This document shows positions 23,180-34,895 of a DNA stretch of 64,000 nt, piece after piece. A program made the position numbers and the translations under genes. The first letter of the stretch is position 1. Every line of letters begins with the position of its first letter. The stretch is taken from positions 335,122-399,121 of the forward strand of contig NC_049981.1 of the NCBI RefSeq assembly GCF_000003815.2, given 5' to 3'. Under the pieces are notes generated by a model. That model searched no databases. It was given only the letters and a program-made list of their open reading frames with translations, and was not told the origin of the DNA. The DNA is from Branchiostoma floridae. Its lineage: Eukaryota; Chordata; Leptocardii; Amphioxiformes; Branchiostomatidae.

Positions 23180-23280
23180 TTATTGGTTCGGCAGGCAGGT
23201 GTAGCCTCGCTCCCAGCCGTCGGCACATGATTCAGGATTGCACACGGGTGGGTTAGATCCGCACCTGCGCATATTTAAAC
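23180..23280 (-). pseudogene. E3: EGF-gene terminal exon with a 15-bp deletion
   Basis: Reads [21 protein letters not shown], then WERGYTCLPNQ and a stop. Compared with the copies at 52768 and 62118 it lacks TCEAR, which removes one cysteine. The stop and acceptor positions are conserved. No cbEGF exon was found upstream before P3, so this is likely a decayed copy. Confidence 0.5.
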
Positions 23281-23395
23281 CTGTATTTGGAGTGAGACAT
23301 ACTTCTATGTTAGTTTTGACGTTAAAAAGATCGCACGCCCCGTCCTAGTACAAGCTGCAATCCTACAACACTGCTACATTACATCAAAGGCTATC

Positions 23396-23595
23396 TGCTA
23401 AAAAACACTATAATGACATATTCAGGACATAGGATATAAAACCGGACGTCTTCTGCATTACCAAGGTCACACAGCAGAGGGCCCAAAATGACCTCAACTT
23501 TCTTCTTCCAATCAACATTCATCAAAAATAATCCTGAGGTTCCCAAGTTATTCTGGTCACAAATATCCGTCTGTACAGTCAGTTAGACACAGACA
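23396..23595 (-). other. diverged copy of the conserved open block
   Basis: Reads TDICDQNNLGTSGLFLMN, DWKKKV, LGPLLCDLG and DVRFYILCPE in one frame, parallel to 18537-18730. It is followed on the plus strand by an AC microsatellite (about 23592-23625). Confidence 0.3.
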
Positions 23596-24199
23596 CACAC
23601 ACACACACACACACACACACGCGCGCCTGAAAAATACCTACTTTTTTATGAAGGTAATAGTAATCACAGTCAAATTAGAAATTCGTCTATGAAGGTAATA
23701 AAGATGTTTGGTGTAACGCAAACGTAGACAGTACAGAAACTATGAGTACGTCAACTATGAACAGATCAACACAGCACATAGTGGGGCGCTCACACAACAT
23801 TTTATCCAAGGTACTTGAGACCAACACAAAGCAAAATGACAGCTGTGAATTTTGTATGGAGTTTATTTTGCTGAGCTTGAAGTTAATTGAATAACCCGAC
23901 GACGTACCAAGCTGTGGGTACGAGGATGATACCTCACATCCTCATCAAACGCCTTTTCGGCTCACTCCCCCTCTAGCTCCAAGATGGCGTTGAGGGCCGA
24001 ATCGACCTCGTCGTTTGTGATAGCCGAATTGTAAGCCAAGACTGCGTGGGAGTTTGGCCTCTTGATCTGCTCGTTGTCGACAGGATTCAGGAACGTCGAC
24101 CTCTTGAATTGGCCGTTTCTAATAAGACTGAGTAGCGGCCACCTCTTGAACTGACCGTTCATAGGGTCTCGTTGGGATGACCGTTTCCCGGTGTGACAG

Positions 24200-24290
24200 C
24201 GATCTCGCCCCCCCTGCGATCTCGCCCCCCCGGGGGGCGAGATCACTAGCGTTTTCGCCCCCCTTTAGCGTTTTCGCCCCCCCCCCCAGA
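24200..24290. repeat. left subterminal C-rich motif array
   Basis: Several copies of gcgatctcgccccccc and tagcgttttcgcccccc, with one in opposite orientation. Likely a transposase-binding or structure-forming region of the element. Confidence 0.7.
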
Positions 24291-24751
24291 ACATTACTAG
24301 TATTCCTCGGAGGGGTCTTAAGAGCAACTGGTTACTACATATTAGGTGCGCTACCTGGTACTATACTGCACCTGGGAGTAACATAGTTGGTGTGTTACCT
24401 GGTACCTATATGGCACCTTGTTACCGTAAGATGTCATACCTTGTTCGGTGCAAACACTACATTGAAAGGACATTTTTTTTGCAGCTGACATGGCACAGGT
24501 GGCATAGAAAACAATGCTATTGTGAACGTATAAATCAACACCGTCTATGGTACAGAATACGTCAGCTATATGTTTTCAATTTGTCACAGTATTTTCTTTC
24601 TTGTGTAGAAAACATTTCCAAAGCACTAAGAAAAACACAATTGAATAATAGTTTCTCATTATAAACACTATCTACGCACAAGTTCATATACCTGTTGCTA
24701 AATGCTACAAAAAACTGGTAAAGTACCAGTCTTAAGAAACACGGGTAAAAC

Positions 24752-24893
24752 ACCAGTTCCTAAATACTAGAAAAACAGTCATATTGGAGGTGAAGATATC
24801 AATAGGGTAGGTGCATATAACGTACCAGTTTCTAAATACTAGAAAAACAGTCATATTGAAGGTGAAGATACCCCTTGGCCAGGTGCATACACC
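24752..24893. repeat. two tandem 71-bp repeats inside the P3 element
   Basis: Units at 24752-24822 and 24823-24893 share accagttyctaaatactag, aaaaacagtcatattg and aggtgaagata. Confidence 0.85.
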
Positions 24894-25214
24894 AAAATGT
24901 GCATTATTCTAATGAATACCTTATTTGCATAATCAATAAAGACATGACATAGTTCTTTTGTGGTCAATTCATAATAGAGACTTCAATACAATGAAATATA
25001 TCTCATGTCGAGACTCAGGTACATGCAATAAAGGGAATACAAGGGACCCAACCCTCCTTGTCTGAAACAAGTTCAACTATCTTGTTGCCATGTACTTACG
25101 TTAATATTGATACTATGGATGGAGTTATGTATCAAACTCGTGTACTTATATCATTCTGAAACTGCATTGTGTGATTTATACCAATCAACTTCTAAAATAT
25201 CATGTAAACCCGTT

Positions 25215-25370
25215 TTTTTTGGGGGGGGGCGAAATCGCTAAAGGGGGGCGAGGTAGGGGGGCGAGATCACTAACCGGGGAGGGCGAGATCGCTAGTGATT
25301 TCGCCCCGGGGGGGCGAGATCGCTAGTGATTTCGCCCCCGGGGGGGCGAGATCACGGGGGGGCGAGAACG
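25215..25370. repeat. right subterminal G-rich motif array
   Basis: About six copies of ggggggcgagatcgctag-type motifs, the inverse of the left array. Runs of 5-9 G at short spacing could form G-quadruplexes. Confidence 0.75.
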
Positions 25371-27659
25371 CTGTCACACCGGGAAAGCCACTGCCTGGTG
25401 GATCGCAAATTGGGTCATTTGCGCTGCAGCCGAACTGCCTCCTGCGCCCCAGTCCCGTTAAGTACAGCCGACTGTTCAGCGGGGCTCGCGATCGTTGGGA
25501 TGACCGTTTAGACAGAGGACACATGGGAAAGGCAGTACATACTGAATCGCAACTAACGTCGTTTCCGGTGCAGTTGGGAAACTGCCTCCTGCGCCTAAGT
25601 CCTGTTAAGTGCAGCCGATTGCCCTGCCCGTTGGCGATGGGGCTCCGTATTTCTGGAGAAACCTGTAAGAAGTCCACAACAACCTTCAATTACTCCGCTA
25701 CCATGGAATGAAAGCTTGGGGTCTACTGATTATTTTTATGTACGTTGTTATATAGTCTAGGTGGGATATCGTCGTTCTATGGCTCTTTAAATTAATGCAA
25801 ATTAGACGATTACACCCCAGCTTAAAATCAAAGCACCATATGTAGAGTAATGCTTGTCGACATAACATCGAACTTAGTGAAAGTCTTAAGCATCAATTTA
25901 CAGTAACCCATTGCATCATAAATATGGCACATATATCATGAAGGAAATTGAATCAAATTAAATTTTAGAAATCTGTGAAAAATCGTGATGTAGCGCACTC
26001 TATATATTCTTCATACACTAACATTGGAGTCTCCCAAACAGTTTGAAATATATTTTTGTACGTTTTAGGTGGGATATTGTCGTGATATAACTCTTAATGC
26101 AAATTAATGTAAATTCTGCTACCATGTCCCAGATTAAAATCAAAGCAACATAATTTTAGTAATAATTGCCCAAATAACATCAAACTTGTTCAAAGTCAAG
26201 TTTTCATTTTCTGAAACTTTAAACTGCCAAGCTTGTTTTCAAGTTTTCAAAGCAACCGTTGCCGAGGGAAAGAACTGCTTCATGAATTAAACTTATTAAT
26301 AATCCGATGATTTAGCTCCAAAATAAAAAAAAAAAATTAATCTATGTAAAGCTATGGCAAGAGAAGGCATGGTGCATATTACCCTCCATACTGTTTTGTG
26401 GGGTGAAATATAATCATGACAATAGTAAACTACATGGATGGTCAAAGTGCCGAACCTTGTCATCCTCGGCCTCACTGCTGACACCACGATCAACTGTCAT
26501 GTCGATCTGTATCATGTCATCCCCCCGATGGTACGTCTTTACCGCTGAAAAAATACAACATCAGATGTCTTCCGTCATAAATCAGTATAGATCAATTAGG
26601 TATTCAGCTTTCAGTCATTAATGTTACAATAAAGAACCAACTTCAATACAATGTCGTAATCTCACGCATATCGAGACAAAAACGTTTGATAGCCATTGTG
26701 GAGGTAACAGCCTACGGCTTCGATCGCCCGACGACCAAAAGGTCTGGGACCGACGGTCATTCGGAATATACCGTGTTTTTTTGTGTCAAACAACCCAAGA
26801 AAAACAACTTTCAATGCGAAATGCGCCAGTAATTGGCAAATTGTAACGTTCTAAGTTCTAATGCGGAATCCTGTCCTCGTACGTATTATCGACAACGACA
26901 CACTCGGCGCATTCGAAATGAGTTCCAATGATGCTATGTGAGCCCATGTAATAGTAGACCCCCATACGCTTGTGATAATCCAAGTTCGGAACCCCATTGA
27001 ACGTTATCGCGGCCGAGCGTACAAATTATTAGAGTACTTTGTATATGCATATGAGACTGACTGTGTTTACTAAAACACTAGAACAAAAAAAGTGTCTACT
27101 CTAGTCATTACTGACTAGATATTAGTAAGCAACAATTACGTATAGACAAAGGGATTAGGTGGGAAAAAGACAGTACAAACTTTTTGGAGGTGGCTTCATG
27201 TTCAGGGTAAAGCAATCACCGAGAAAACCAAAAAGCCACCGTTAACACGTCTGCATTTACAGTATATCAATACTCACGAAGTCCGGCGGCCTGCATACTG
27301 CACAGACACAGGACCAATGTTACTGGAAACAACATCTTTGTCATCGCTTTGACAATGTCTCCAATATCTTCTTCTGATGAATCTACCTCTATCATGTATT
27401 CACCATCATTTATACTTTTTTCTCAAGGCCTTTTCCTGCCAGATGGTCCATTTCCACGACCTAAGGTTATTGTCGCTGCGTCACAGACGTATTTGTTTAA
27501 CTTTGTCAGCTATTTTAGTTTCCTTGTCCGGTAGTATTGTTGTCTTATCTTAGATTTGATGTTATTATTGGTGGTGTGAATCTAGTGGTACAGGTGAACA
27601 CCCTTGCTGACATGTGACAGGTCACTTCTTCAGGCCCAGGTAAATTATTATGTTCCGAC

Positions 27660-28170
27660 AGACCCTAGTAAATAAAACCTGCCAAACCCTGGCCTCATTT
27701 GGGGGTCGACCAGTAGCAAGGAAAAATATTCATCCAACATCTGAATGATTCAAAACATTAAAAACATAAGTATATTGCAAATTTCCTAATAGATATCATG
27801 TATATCACTATCTGTTAAGGATTTTTCTGTAAGTGTAAAAGTGTAGTATAAACATTGTACTTCTTTGTTCAGTTTATAGATACGCTGATGCTTGTGCAAT
27901 GTACAGCAGTGAACCATTGAAATATGATGTAAGGATTATCCTGATGTGTTCCAGTTTTACATTGTTAGAGTAAGCTGCTACGGCCAAACTCTGTTCCACT
28001 TCTTTTATACACCAAAAGCTATCTGCCACGAAAAAAGGACAACCATAGCATGTCAAGGACCAAACGATATGAAAAAAAATTCTACTGCAGCGCCAAGCTC
28101 ACAGAATGCCCATATTCAACCTTAATGACAAATATCATAAAATGCATCCAGCAGACCTAAAAAGCTGTTA
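27660..28170. other. flank of P3 with a decayed copy of the conserved block
   Basis: 28000-28170 resembles 18537-18730 on the minus strand (ending CPFFVADS against VVFLADSL) but contains stops. The rest is AT-rich with no supported gene. Confidence 0.35.
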
Positions 28171-28209
28171 TATTCTGACCACAAATATGCGAAAACCCAA
28201 ACGCTCTCT

Positions 28210-28219
28210 CACGCACACA

Positions 28220-28261
<42 letters not shown>

Positions 28262-28325
28262 CAGACAGGCAGAGACACAGGCAGACAGGTAGAGACACAG
28301 ACAGACACAGACAGACAGACACATA
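28210..28325. repeat. (CA)n / (CAGA)n microsatellite
   Basis: A CA run of about 40 bases followed by imperfect GGCAGACA units. Open frames through it are artefacts. Confidence 0.9.
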
Positions 28326-28948
28326 CTGATCGAACAAACAGACATGCATTCACACAAGGAAGTTTGATCCCCAAACCACCTATGACGACATAGCTGCAAT
28401 AACCTTTGGGCGTGGAACTTGGCCATCTGGCAGGAAAAGAATTGTCAAAGCACGAGTATTGATTTCTGACATTTGGGGTCTTGTCCTATCGACTACTTGA
28501 CGTGACCTCAATGTCGTTTCAAGTCGTCATTAGTTTACATTGCGTGTTGCATGGCTTGTAAAGTAACGATTGGTCTACTCTTCTCCCCAGAGAGTTAGAA
28601 GGTCATGAATGGCTGACGTCAGAAATGCGTTGCGCGGTAGAGTGCACAAAATAGGAATATCTAAGTGCCACTTAACATCCTTAAAAATGCTTATTTTACT
28701 TGAAAACGTTGGCCCAATATGGGGACTTTTTTAGGGACAGGTAGGGTCAAACCTTTCCTGTTTTGGTCAAAATCTGTTCAGTTTTAGCAGTTTCGTCGAA
28801 TTAAGGACAGATTTGTGTCGTTTGGCATTTGGGTTTGGCATGTGTTTGCCGATTCAAACGAAACGATTGGCCAATTACAGGTGTTGCTTATGAGACTTGG
28901 CCAACGGCTGTGTTGTGGTCAACCGAAGAGGTTGTTACGGATTACTGT

Positions 28949-29060
28949 TTATATCATTAGGCAGTCGTAGCCTCGCTCCCTGCCCTCACAGGTCCTACCG
29001 TCTGCGCATGTTTGTACAGCGGATAGATCTGCCATTCGGGCCCCACCCACTGACAAACCC
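28949..29060 (-). pseudogene. E4: diverged EGF-gene terminal exon
   Basis: Reads TCADGRTCEGRERGYDCL, then M-I and a stop. This parallels [18 protein letters not shown] in the better copies. The upstream part has lost its cysteine and the acceptor is unclear. Confidence 0.4.
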
Positions 29061-29639
29061 GATCCTCAAGTTCAAGTGTCGGTTCATGATAAAACAATGT
29101 CTAAGCCATGTATATACATTATCGGGTGTTTCGTATTGAGCTATTAGTACAAAAAAGTCTATTTTTTATCTAGAGTAAATTTCAGAGACGCAAACTCCTG
29201 GATGCAGGCCAATCTTCATGAGGAGACCTTAACAAGTATCAAGTAAATAATTTTCCTTAGGGTAACTTTGCGCACATTTTTATTGATCACTGACAACTTC
29301 TTGTTTTATCCCATTGAGAACACTGCTAACATACAATGGAACGGCGCCATACACAAAATATACACTCTTTGTCAGACGTAATTAAAACAGTTTCTCTAAT
29401 AAAAAAATCTTCTGGTGCTTGATAAAATATAGCTAGACCATTTATACAATGAGAAAAAATACACATCGTGCAGAAATAGACCACGCCATTTTGTCATGTG
29501 ATTGAGGCGCAATCATCAACTGAATATTTCTTCTTTTGTGAAACAAAAATTGTAATGAAACTCATGTAAAGGGTATCGTGAATATAAACCGAAGACTAGG
29601 GTTATAAATGCAATATTTAGGTTATAAGCCTTGTAATTT

Positions 29640-30670
29640 TCATCAATCAAATTTCTTCTTCTTAGGTAACGTCAAAAATTAAGACAAAGGAGCTTTCCGG
29701 GTCCCAAACTTTTCGGTGTTACTAACGTAATTTTTAAGTCTTGTAGATAATTAACGAAGGAATTGTAAGCAATCAAATTTATTTTTACCCTCTGTTGATG
29801 GATTATTCTATAAAATTCAAGTCACAAAAGTAACGCACACTTTGTGATATTGACGCTATGACAGTTGGAAGTTTTGAATATAAGGTTTAAAATCAAGATA
29901 AGGACCTTTCCGGGACCTCGACTTTTCGGTGTTGCTAACATAGTTTACAAGCCTTGTAGATCATTAACGAAGTAATTTTTAGCAATCAAATTTCTTTTTA
30001 CTCTCATTTGATGGCGTCTCCTACATAATTCAAGTGACAAAAGCAACGCACACTTTGTGATATTGATGCTCTGACAGTTGAGGTTTTTGAGTATAACGTC
30101 TAAAATCAAGATAAGGACTTTTCCGGGACCTAGACTTTTCGGTGTTACTAACATAATTTTCAAGCCTTGTAGATAATTACAGAAGTAATTTTTAGCAATC
30201 AATTTTCTATTTACTCTCTCTTGACAGTTTCTTTTATAAGATTCAAGTGACAAACGAAACGCACACATTGTGATTTTTGACGCTATGACAGTTGAAAGTT
30301 TTGAGTATAACGTTTAAAATTAAGATAAGGACCTTTCCGGGACCCCGACTTTTCGGTGTTACTAACATAGTTTTCAAGCCTTAGATCATTACAGAGGTAA
30401 CTTTTAGATATCAAATTTCTTTTTACTCTCTCTTGATGGTGTCTTGTACATAATTCAAGTGACAAAACTAACGCACACCTTGTGATATTGACGCTATGAC
30501 AGATGAAAGTTTTGAATATAACGTCTAAAATCAAGATAAGGACCTTTCGGGACCCCGACTTTTCGGTGTTACTAACATAGTTTTCAAGCCTTGTAGATCA
30601 TTACAGAGGTAACTTTTAGCAATCAAATTTATTTTTACTCTCTCATGACGTCTTGTAGCAAGGTAATGAA
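29640..30670. repeat. 212-bp tandem repeat, five copies
   Basis: The marker ggaccttt.ccgggacc..gacttttcggtgtt recurs at about 29689, 29904, 30115, 30329 and 30540 (spacing 211-215). Other shared phrases are caagccttgtagatcattac and aagtgacaaaa.taacgcac. Minus-strand frames of 83-107 codons across it are not conserved between units. Confidence 0.9.
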
Positions 30671-31927
30671 ATCATTTTTGTTGAAATCTAAACGACTTTA
30701 AACCATCACTAAATCACTTATCAAATCAGATTCAAGCATTGATTTTACCGCACATTGCGTTATCGTGACGTTAACCGCGCACTTCCGGCCAATTACAGCA
30801 CCCTTCCGCCAAGTCAGATTTGAACTCCGACCCGGAACCTTCCGTTTGTTATGACGGATACAGTGAATTGTGCCGAAACACAAATGTCACATCACGATCA
30901 GTAATCCGTTTTGGTTATTATGGGGGAGAGGGGCAGCTCGCCCTTTACATATAAAGCGGTATCAACCGTTTTGATTCCATGGGATTCGCAGCCGGAGCAC
31001 TCAAACGTAACGTAGAGCGCCATATGAAAGCTCAACATTGCCGTTATTATGGTCTTCGATTAGAATGACCAAGCGATCAAACCCATAGTAATTTTCACCT
31101 GGACAAGATTCAACGCAAAGGTCCGCGGTTCGACAGGTGCACAAAGTTTTACTGCACCTCTAAGTAGTCCTATAACGTTACAAGATCTGAAAAGAACATT
31201 GGATCTATTGAGTTGCGAAAAATTGAAAGCACTATCATAACGCAAGATAGGATTGAAATGTTGAAGTAGTGGCCCTTGAAAGTGACAATATACTGGAAAA
31301 CATTCCAGCACTAATCTAATTGTTAAATGCAATGGAAACATGTCACTTTTTACTTTGCATTTGAAATGTCTTATAGTTTTACCATTCTTCAGTTTGAATG
31401 GTCGCATTTTTCCGGTGGACTAAGACGTCACTAACTGCTGCGTGTCACGTGACCATCAAAGTTGGTGTTTAGATGACATCATCGCCCAGCCCATCGAGAC
31501 TTATGTTTGTCACAAAACTGGTTGGGTTAGTCCCAGCGGTAATGCTAATAGAAGAGAGAATCTTGAATACATAATATACACACGAACAAGAATAGGTTTG
31601 ACAAGAAGGCCGGTCTATCTGTCTAACGCCCCCTTCAACACATACATTCATCATATAGTCCCTAAGACAAATTTACTGTTGGAACAAAATTTGTTTTAAA
31701 AAGTTTTCATCACGAGAATTTGCTTGTTGACCAAAGTGAAGATGATTATACCACTATCATGGTAGGAAGTACATTGCATATCGTTCAAAAGGGATCATAC
31801 TATTATTATTGATAAATATTTCAATCGCACAACCTTGAATGTACAATGGTATATTTGAAGATGAGCTGACCATTCTACAATGCCAAGAAATGTTAGATCA
31901 GCACCGTTTTAAGACAGTCACTTTTAG
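30671..31927. other. intergenic, no supported feature
   Basis: Several open frames of 60-115 codons lack domains, codon conservation or splice structure. Nothing else is recognised. Confidence 0.45.
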
Positions 31928-32129
31928 CACCCCCTTCTTTATCATTGAATGTTCCGTCTTTTATCATTGCGCAATGAACTGTGTAACTTCACGCTGCACG
32001 GTTTTCGTGCTACACAAGGAAGGGACCTACTTGAATGTGTACTTTTGTTCTCATTGGCCAAGTAACTCTTGGGCCCAGACTGAGGGGGATCTCGGTCATA
32101 TTTTGAACCTTGTCGTCTCAGGAGTTCCG
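31928..32129 (+). CDS. possible orphan exon, PAN/apple-like cysteine pattern
   Basis: Begins after cttttag and ends at TTCCG|gtaagt. The frame reads IIECSVFYHCAMNCVTSRC and then T-V-F-V-L-H..YFC. The C-A-x-x-C-x(3)-x-C-x-x-F spacing resembles PAN/apple domains of secreted metazoan proteins. No neighbouring exons were identified, so it may be a relic or a wrong call. Confidence 0.25.
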
Positions 32130-33570
32130 GTAAGTCACAGACCTGCCTTAAAGATTTACATTTAGACGAGGGTCTGCTTGCTCTTTTCCTTAAGGCGTAG
32201 GCAGGACTTTTTAATTTCCTGTAATCCATTGGGAAGCTAGTTTATTTTACCTAATTCGTAGTGAGGATGGAAAAATATTTACCGTAAGACATACTAGTAA
32301 CCAGTAAATTTTACGTAAAACGTATTAAGGAGCCTTGAAATTTCACGTAAAGCGTAACCGAGCCTTAAAAAATACCTGTAAATCGTAATCTGACCTCCCA
32401 ATTCTCGTAATTCTCAGCGTAGTCTACCAGCAAATTTTGCACCTTAAAATATAGCAATTGTCGTTTCAGCGGGTCAAGATTTCAAAATTTCGCCTGATCT
32501 AGATTGCGACAACTTTTACCTTCCGCCATCGACGTGGTGAAAAACGTAGATGTATGGGGGCGTTGCCCTCAGAAACCTTTTTGCTAATAGTAATATCATA
32601 GAACTTATCTTAGTCTACCAGAAAAATCTGCCTATCAAAATGAAAAAAAATACTTGTAGTGTTTTAGAAAGTTTTCAAAATGTTCATTGACCTCTTTACG
32701 GCGCCCTCATTTTACGCTCATAGGAATTTCATTGAACTTAGCTAGCGTAAATCGTTGCCGGCTTTTCTGAATCTATTGCAAAGCGTTGCCGGTCTTAGTG
32801 AGTTTAGCGTAATGCGCTGTCGACCATCCTGAATTTAGCATAAAGCTTTGTCAGGACCACCCAGGCAGACCCTTTTAGACTGTTTGGGACGTTTGTAGTT
32901 TGCAGTTGTCAAAACACAAAGTCCGACGCTCCGATGGTCTTTTACGTTCAGCTCTTGCAAGAAAGTAGCGTGATAAATAAAGTATGACCAATCATGATAG
33001 AATAATGTGCGGCTGTTTAATGTTAACACTGTTGTTTTACTACGTGGAACGTACGTAATTTTATACTTAACTCAAGAGAGGGCAAAATATCTTTTCATAT
33101 GTTAGTAACCGTCTCATAGGTGTCATAGGTTTCTGTCACGGTGTTTGCAATCAGGGCTGTGGTTAACAGTGAGGTGGAGGAGGAAGTGAAGCGAAACTTG
33201 CAATCAATCCATGATGACAAGGAAGTAGGATGAGAAAAGGATGAGCCAGACTTTTCCGTTTAAAGGAGGAACTGATTATAAAATCGCTTTGAAAAAGAAA
33301 AAAAACGAGACAAAGAGAAAGTATAATCTCACAGCGAAAAGAAAGCAACTCTCGTCTATGCTAAGTTGGTCAGATCCCTGTAATAATGTATGTCAGTGCT
33401 GACGAGGCTTTGGCACGTCACGGGAAAACAAGCAACATTTCCGATATAACTGATAGACATCTGAAGCAGAGATCCCTCAACTCCTTAACGCATGGCCAAA
33501 AAAGGTATGGGAAGAGGAAGTGAAGAGGAAGCAAGTGAAAAAGAAAATAAAGTGTAATTTCTTTTTCAGC
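32130..33570. other. intergenic with short degenerate tandem motifs
   Basis: 32290-32430 contains about four ~32-bp units (..tttcacgtaaagcgtaa..gagcc). 32720-32860 contains about four ~34-bp units with cgtaaatcgttgccgg-type cores. No gene is supported. Confidence 0.5.
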
Positions 33571-33576
33571 AGCTTT

Positions 33577-33610
33577 TATTACTTCCATGAAGTATATCAT
33601 GGAAGTAATA
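33577..33610. repeat. 14-bp perfect hairpin
   Basis: Arms tattacttccatga (33577-33590) and tcatggaagtaata (33597-33610) with a six-base loop. A direct repeat ttttcagcag flanks it on both sides. Confidence 0.8.
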
Positions 33611-33649
33611 TTTTCAGCAGCGCTTGTCAGCAAGTTATGCATTTAAGTT

Positions 33650-33841
33650 CGCGGGTATTCAATTTCGCGGTAGTTGGAAAAAGGACTTTTCGCGGTGGTT
33701 TTAAGTTCGCGGTAACACCATAAACTGCAGTCTAATACCATAATAGAAAAACGTTCGCGGTGGTTTTAAGTTCGCGGTGAAGTGGTCACCGCGAAAACCG
33801 CGAACATTAATCCACCGCGAACATTTCTGCATTTACAGTAA
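33650..33841. mobile_element. palindromic MITE-like element with ttcgcggt motifs
   Basis: Many copies of ttcgcggtggttttaagttc and its complement are arranged as an imperfect palindrome, ending in aaatttctgcatttacagta-like sequence. I recall this motif style as widespread in invertebrate genomes. Exact left end is uncertain. Confidence 0.6.
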
Positions 33842-34590
33842 CTCAAGAGCAGCTGCATGGTGTTACGCGCGGAAATGATGCATTTGAATGGTACGAGGAT
33901 ATAAGACGTCATAGTTTAGTCAGTATACGTCAGATCAAGCCGTAAAATGTGTCCCCGTAAAGCCGACACGTTCGGGCACAGCCTGGGATTCACGAGACGA
34001 CTTTGACCCCAATTAGATTCAAGGTCCACAACGTCAAATTTGACTCTGCCAGGATTCCGCCATGATTTTTGGCCGAAATTCGCACCGCATGGGGGTTTGG
34101 CGGCGACCGGGTTAGAGAGCAAGGCTCGTCTGTTTCAGGTTCACACGTGCACATGTGTATACAGAGTATATTTGGCGAATAGTCATGAAAATAGCCAAGG
34201 ACGGACTAACGAATTCTTCCTTCAAGTCAACCTGGGGAGGATCTTGAAAGTCACCTACACGACCATATTAGTCTGGTCAGATAACGTTAGGCCATACTGA
34301 TCAGATGTTACGCGCGCCATCCTCTGCGCACTGAACTGAAGTGAAGTAAGTAGTGCACGAAGAAGTTACACAAAAATGCATTCAGCATGAGAACTGGCCA
34401 GAAAGACTGAATTAACACTGACAACATCCAAACAATAACTACTGCGCTTTTGTTCTTCACATGTGTTTCTTTCACTGTGTCTCTTTTTCCGATTCATTTT
34501 TGAAATGTGCGGAATGTTTGTGCGTGTTTTGTACACCTTGTACAATTCACAGTGTGTTTATTACTTTATTTTGCTTTGCAAACGAACCAG

Positions 34591-34721
34591 AAAAGGAAGC
34601 GCGACTGATGTCATTCAGCATACACAAAGACATAAGTGAGGCCTTACAAACTTTTAAAAGGTGCAAGGAAACTAGTATGCTTTTGATAACAGCACCAAAG
34701 GTCAGTAGCTACTATCATCAG
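34591..34721 (+). other. possible 5' untranslated exon of the mosaic receptor
   Basis: A segment bounded by aaacgaaccag and catcag|gtacgt lies just upstream of the coding start, separated by 69 bases ending in gttgttgttgttcag. It is out of frame with the receptor's ATG. A 69-base intron is short but possible. Confidence 0.2.
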
Positions 34722-34798
34722 GTACGTACTTAGCTTGTCGTCCATGTCAAAGATTAGATTTTGCTTCGCTTGATTGTTGTTGTTGTTCAGCGTCTCAG

Positions 34799-34895
34799 AT
34801 GGAACGAGGCCAGCGACGGGTGAAAATCAGGACGATGTTTTACTTTGTACTGTTCGCCTTGCTGTTTCAACCCACGATATGCCAGGCCGGTACCG
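34799..34895 (+). CDS. mosaic receptor exon 1: signal peptide
   Basis: First coding exon of a gene whose eleven exons sum to 2919 nt (972 residues plus stop) if the LINE is excluded. Full order: signal, discoidin-like, four LDLa, two kringles, somatomedin B, Cys-rich region, one TM, short tail. The protein starts MERGQRRVKIRTMF, followed by a hydrophobic core and ICQAG. It ends in phase 1 at ACCG|gtgagt. An ATG at codon 13 is an alternative start. The predicted product is a type I cell-surface protein of unknown ligand. No family with exactly this module order is known to me. Confidence 0.75.

Larger units (their letters stand above)
24192..25378. mobile_element. 1187-bp DNA element in P3: 10-bp TIR, CCGG target duplication
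   Basis: The ends are TGTGACAGCG and CGCTGTCACA, exact inverted repeats. CCGG flanks both sides (24188-24191 and 25379-25382), so one host CCCGGG became cccgg..element..ccggg. Next to the ends are arrays of gcgatctcgcccccc-type motifs in opposite orientations. No transposase-length frame exists, so it is non-autonomous. A 4-bp duplication is seen in several superfamilies, and I do not assign one. Confidence 0.8.
23962..27344 (-). pseudogene. P3: cyclic-peptide precursor gene split by a transposon
   Basis: Exons are 27278-27344 (signal; upstream Met gives MTKMLFPVTLVLCLCSMQ, alternative Met at 27335), 26456-26544 (spacer) and exon 3 in two pieces, 25379-25662 and 23962-24191. The pieces are separated by the insertion at 24192-25378. 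The first cassette (QFPNCTGNDVSCDSVCTAFP, then MCPLSKR) has four cysteines and no Gly before the KR, unlike all other family members. The second (QFGCSANDPICDPPGSGFP-G) is cut by the insertion between the amidation Gly region and Lys-Arg. Read-through enters the transposon and stops. The 3' piece remains open (GKRSSQR.. to the C-terminal spacer), so the insertion may be recent. Confidence 0.7.

Noticed and set aside
29945-30534. Minus-strand frames of 83-107 codons resembling each other
   Set aside because: Similarity comes from the 212-bp tandem repeat; the frame is not preserved in the other units.
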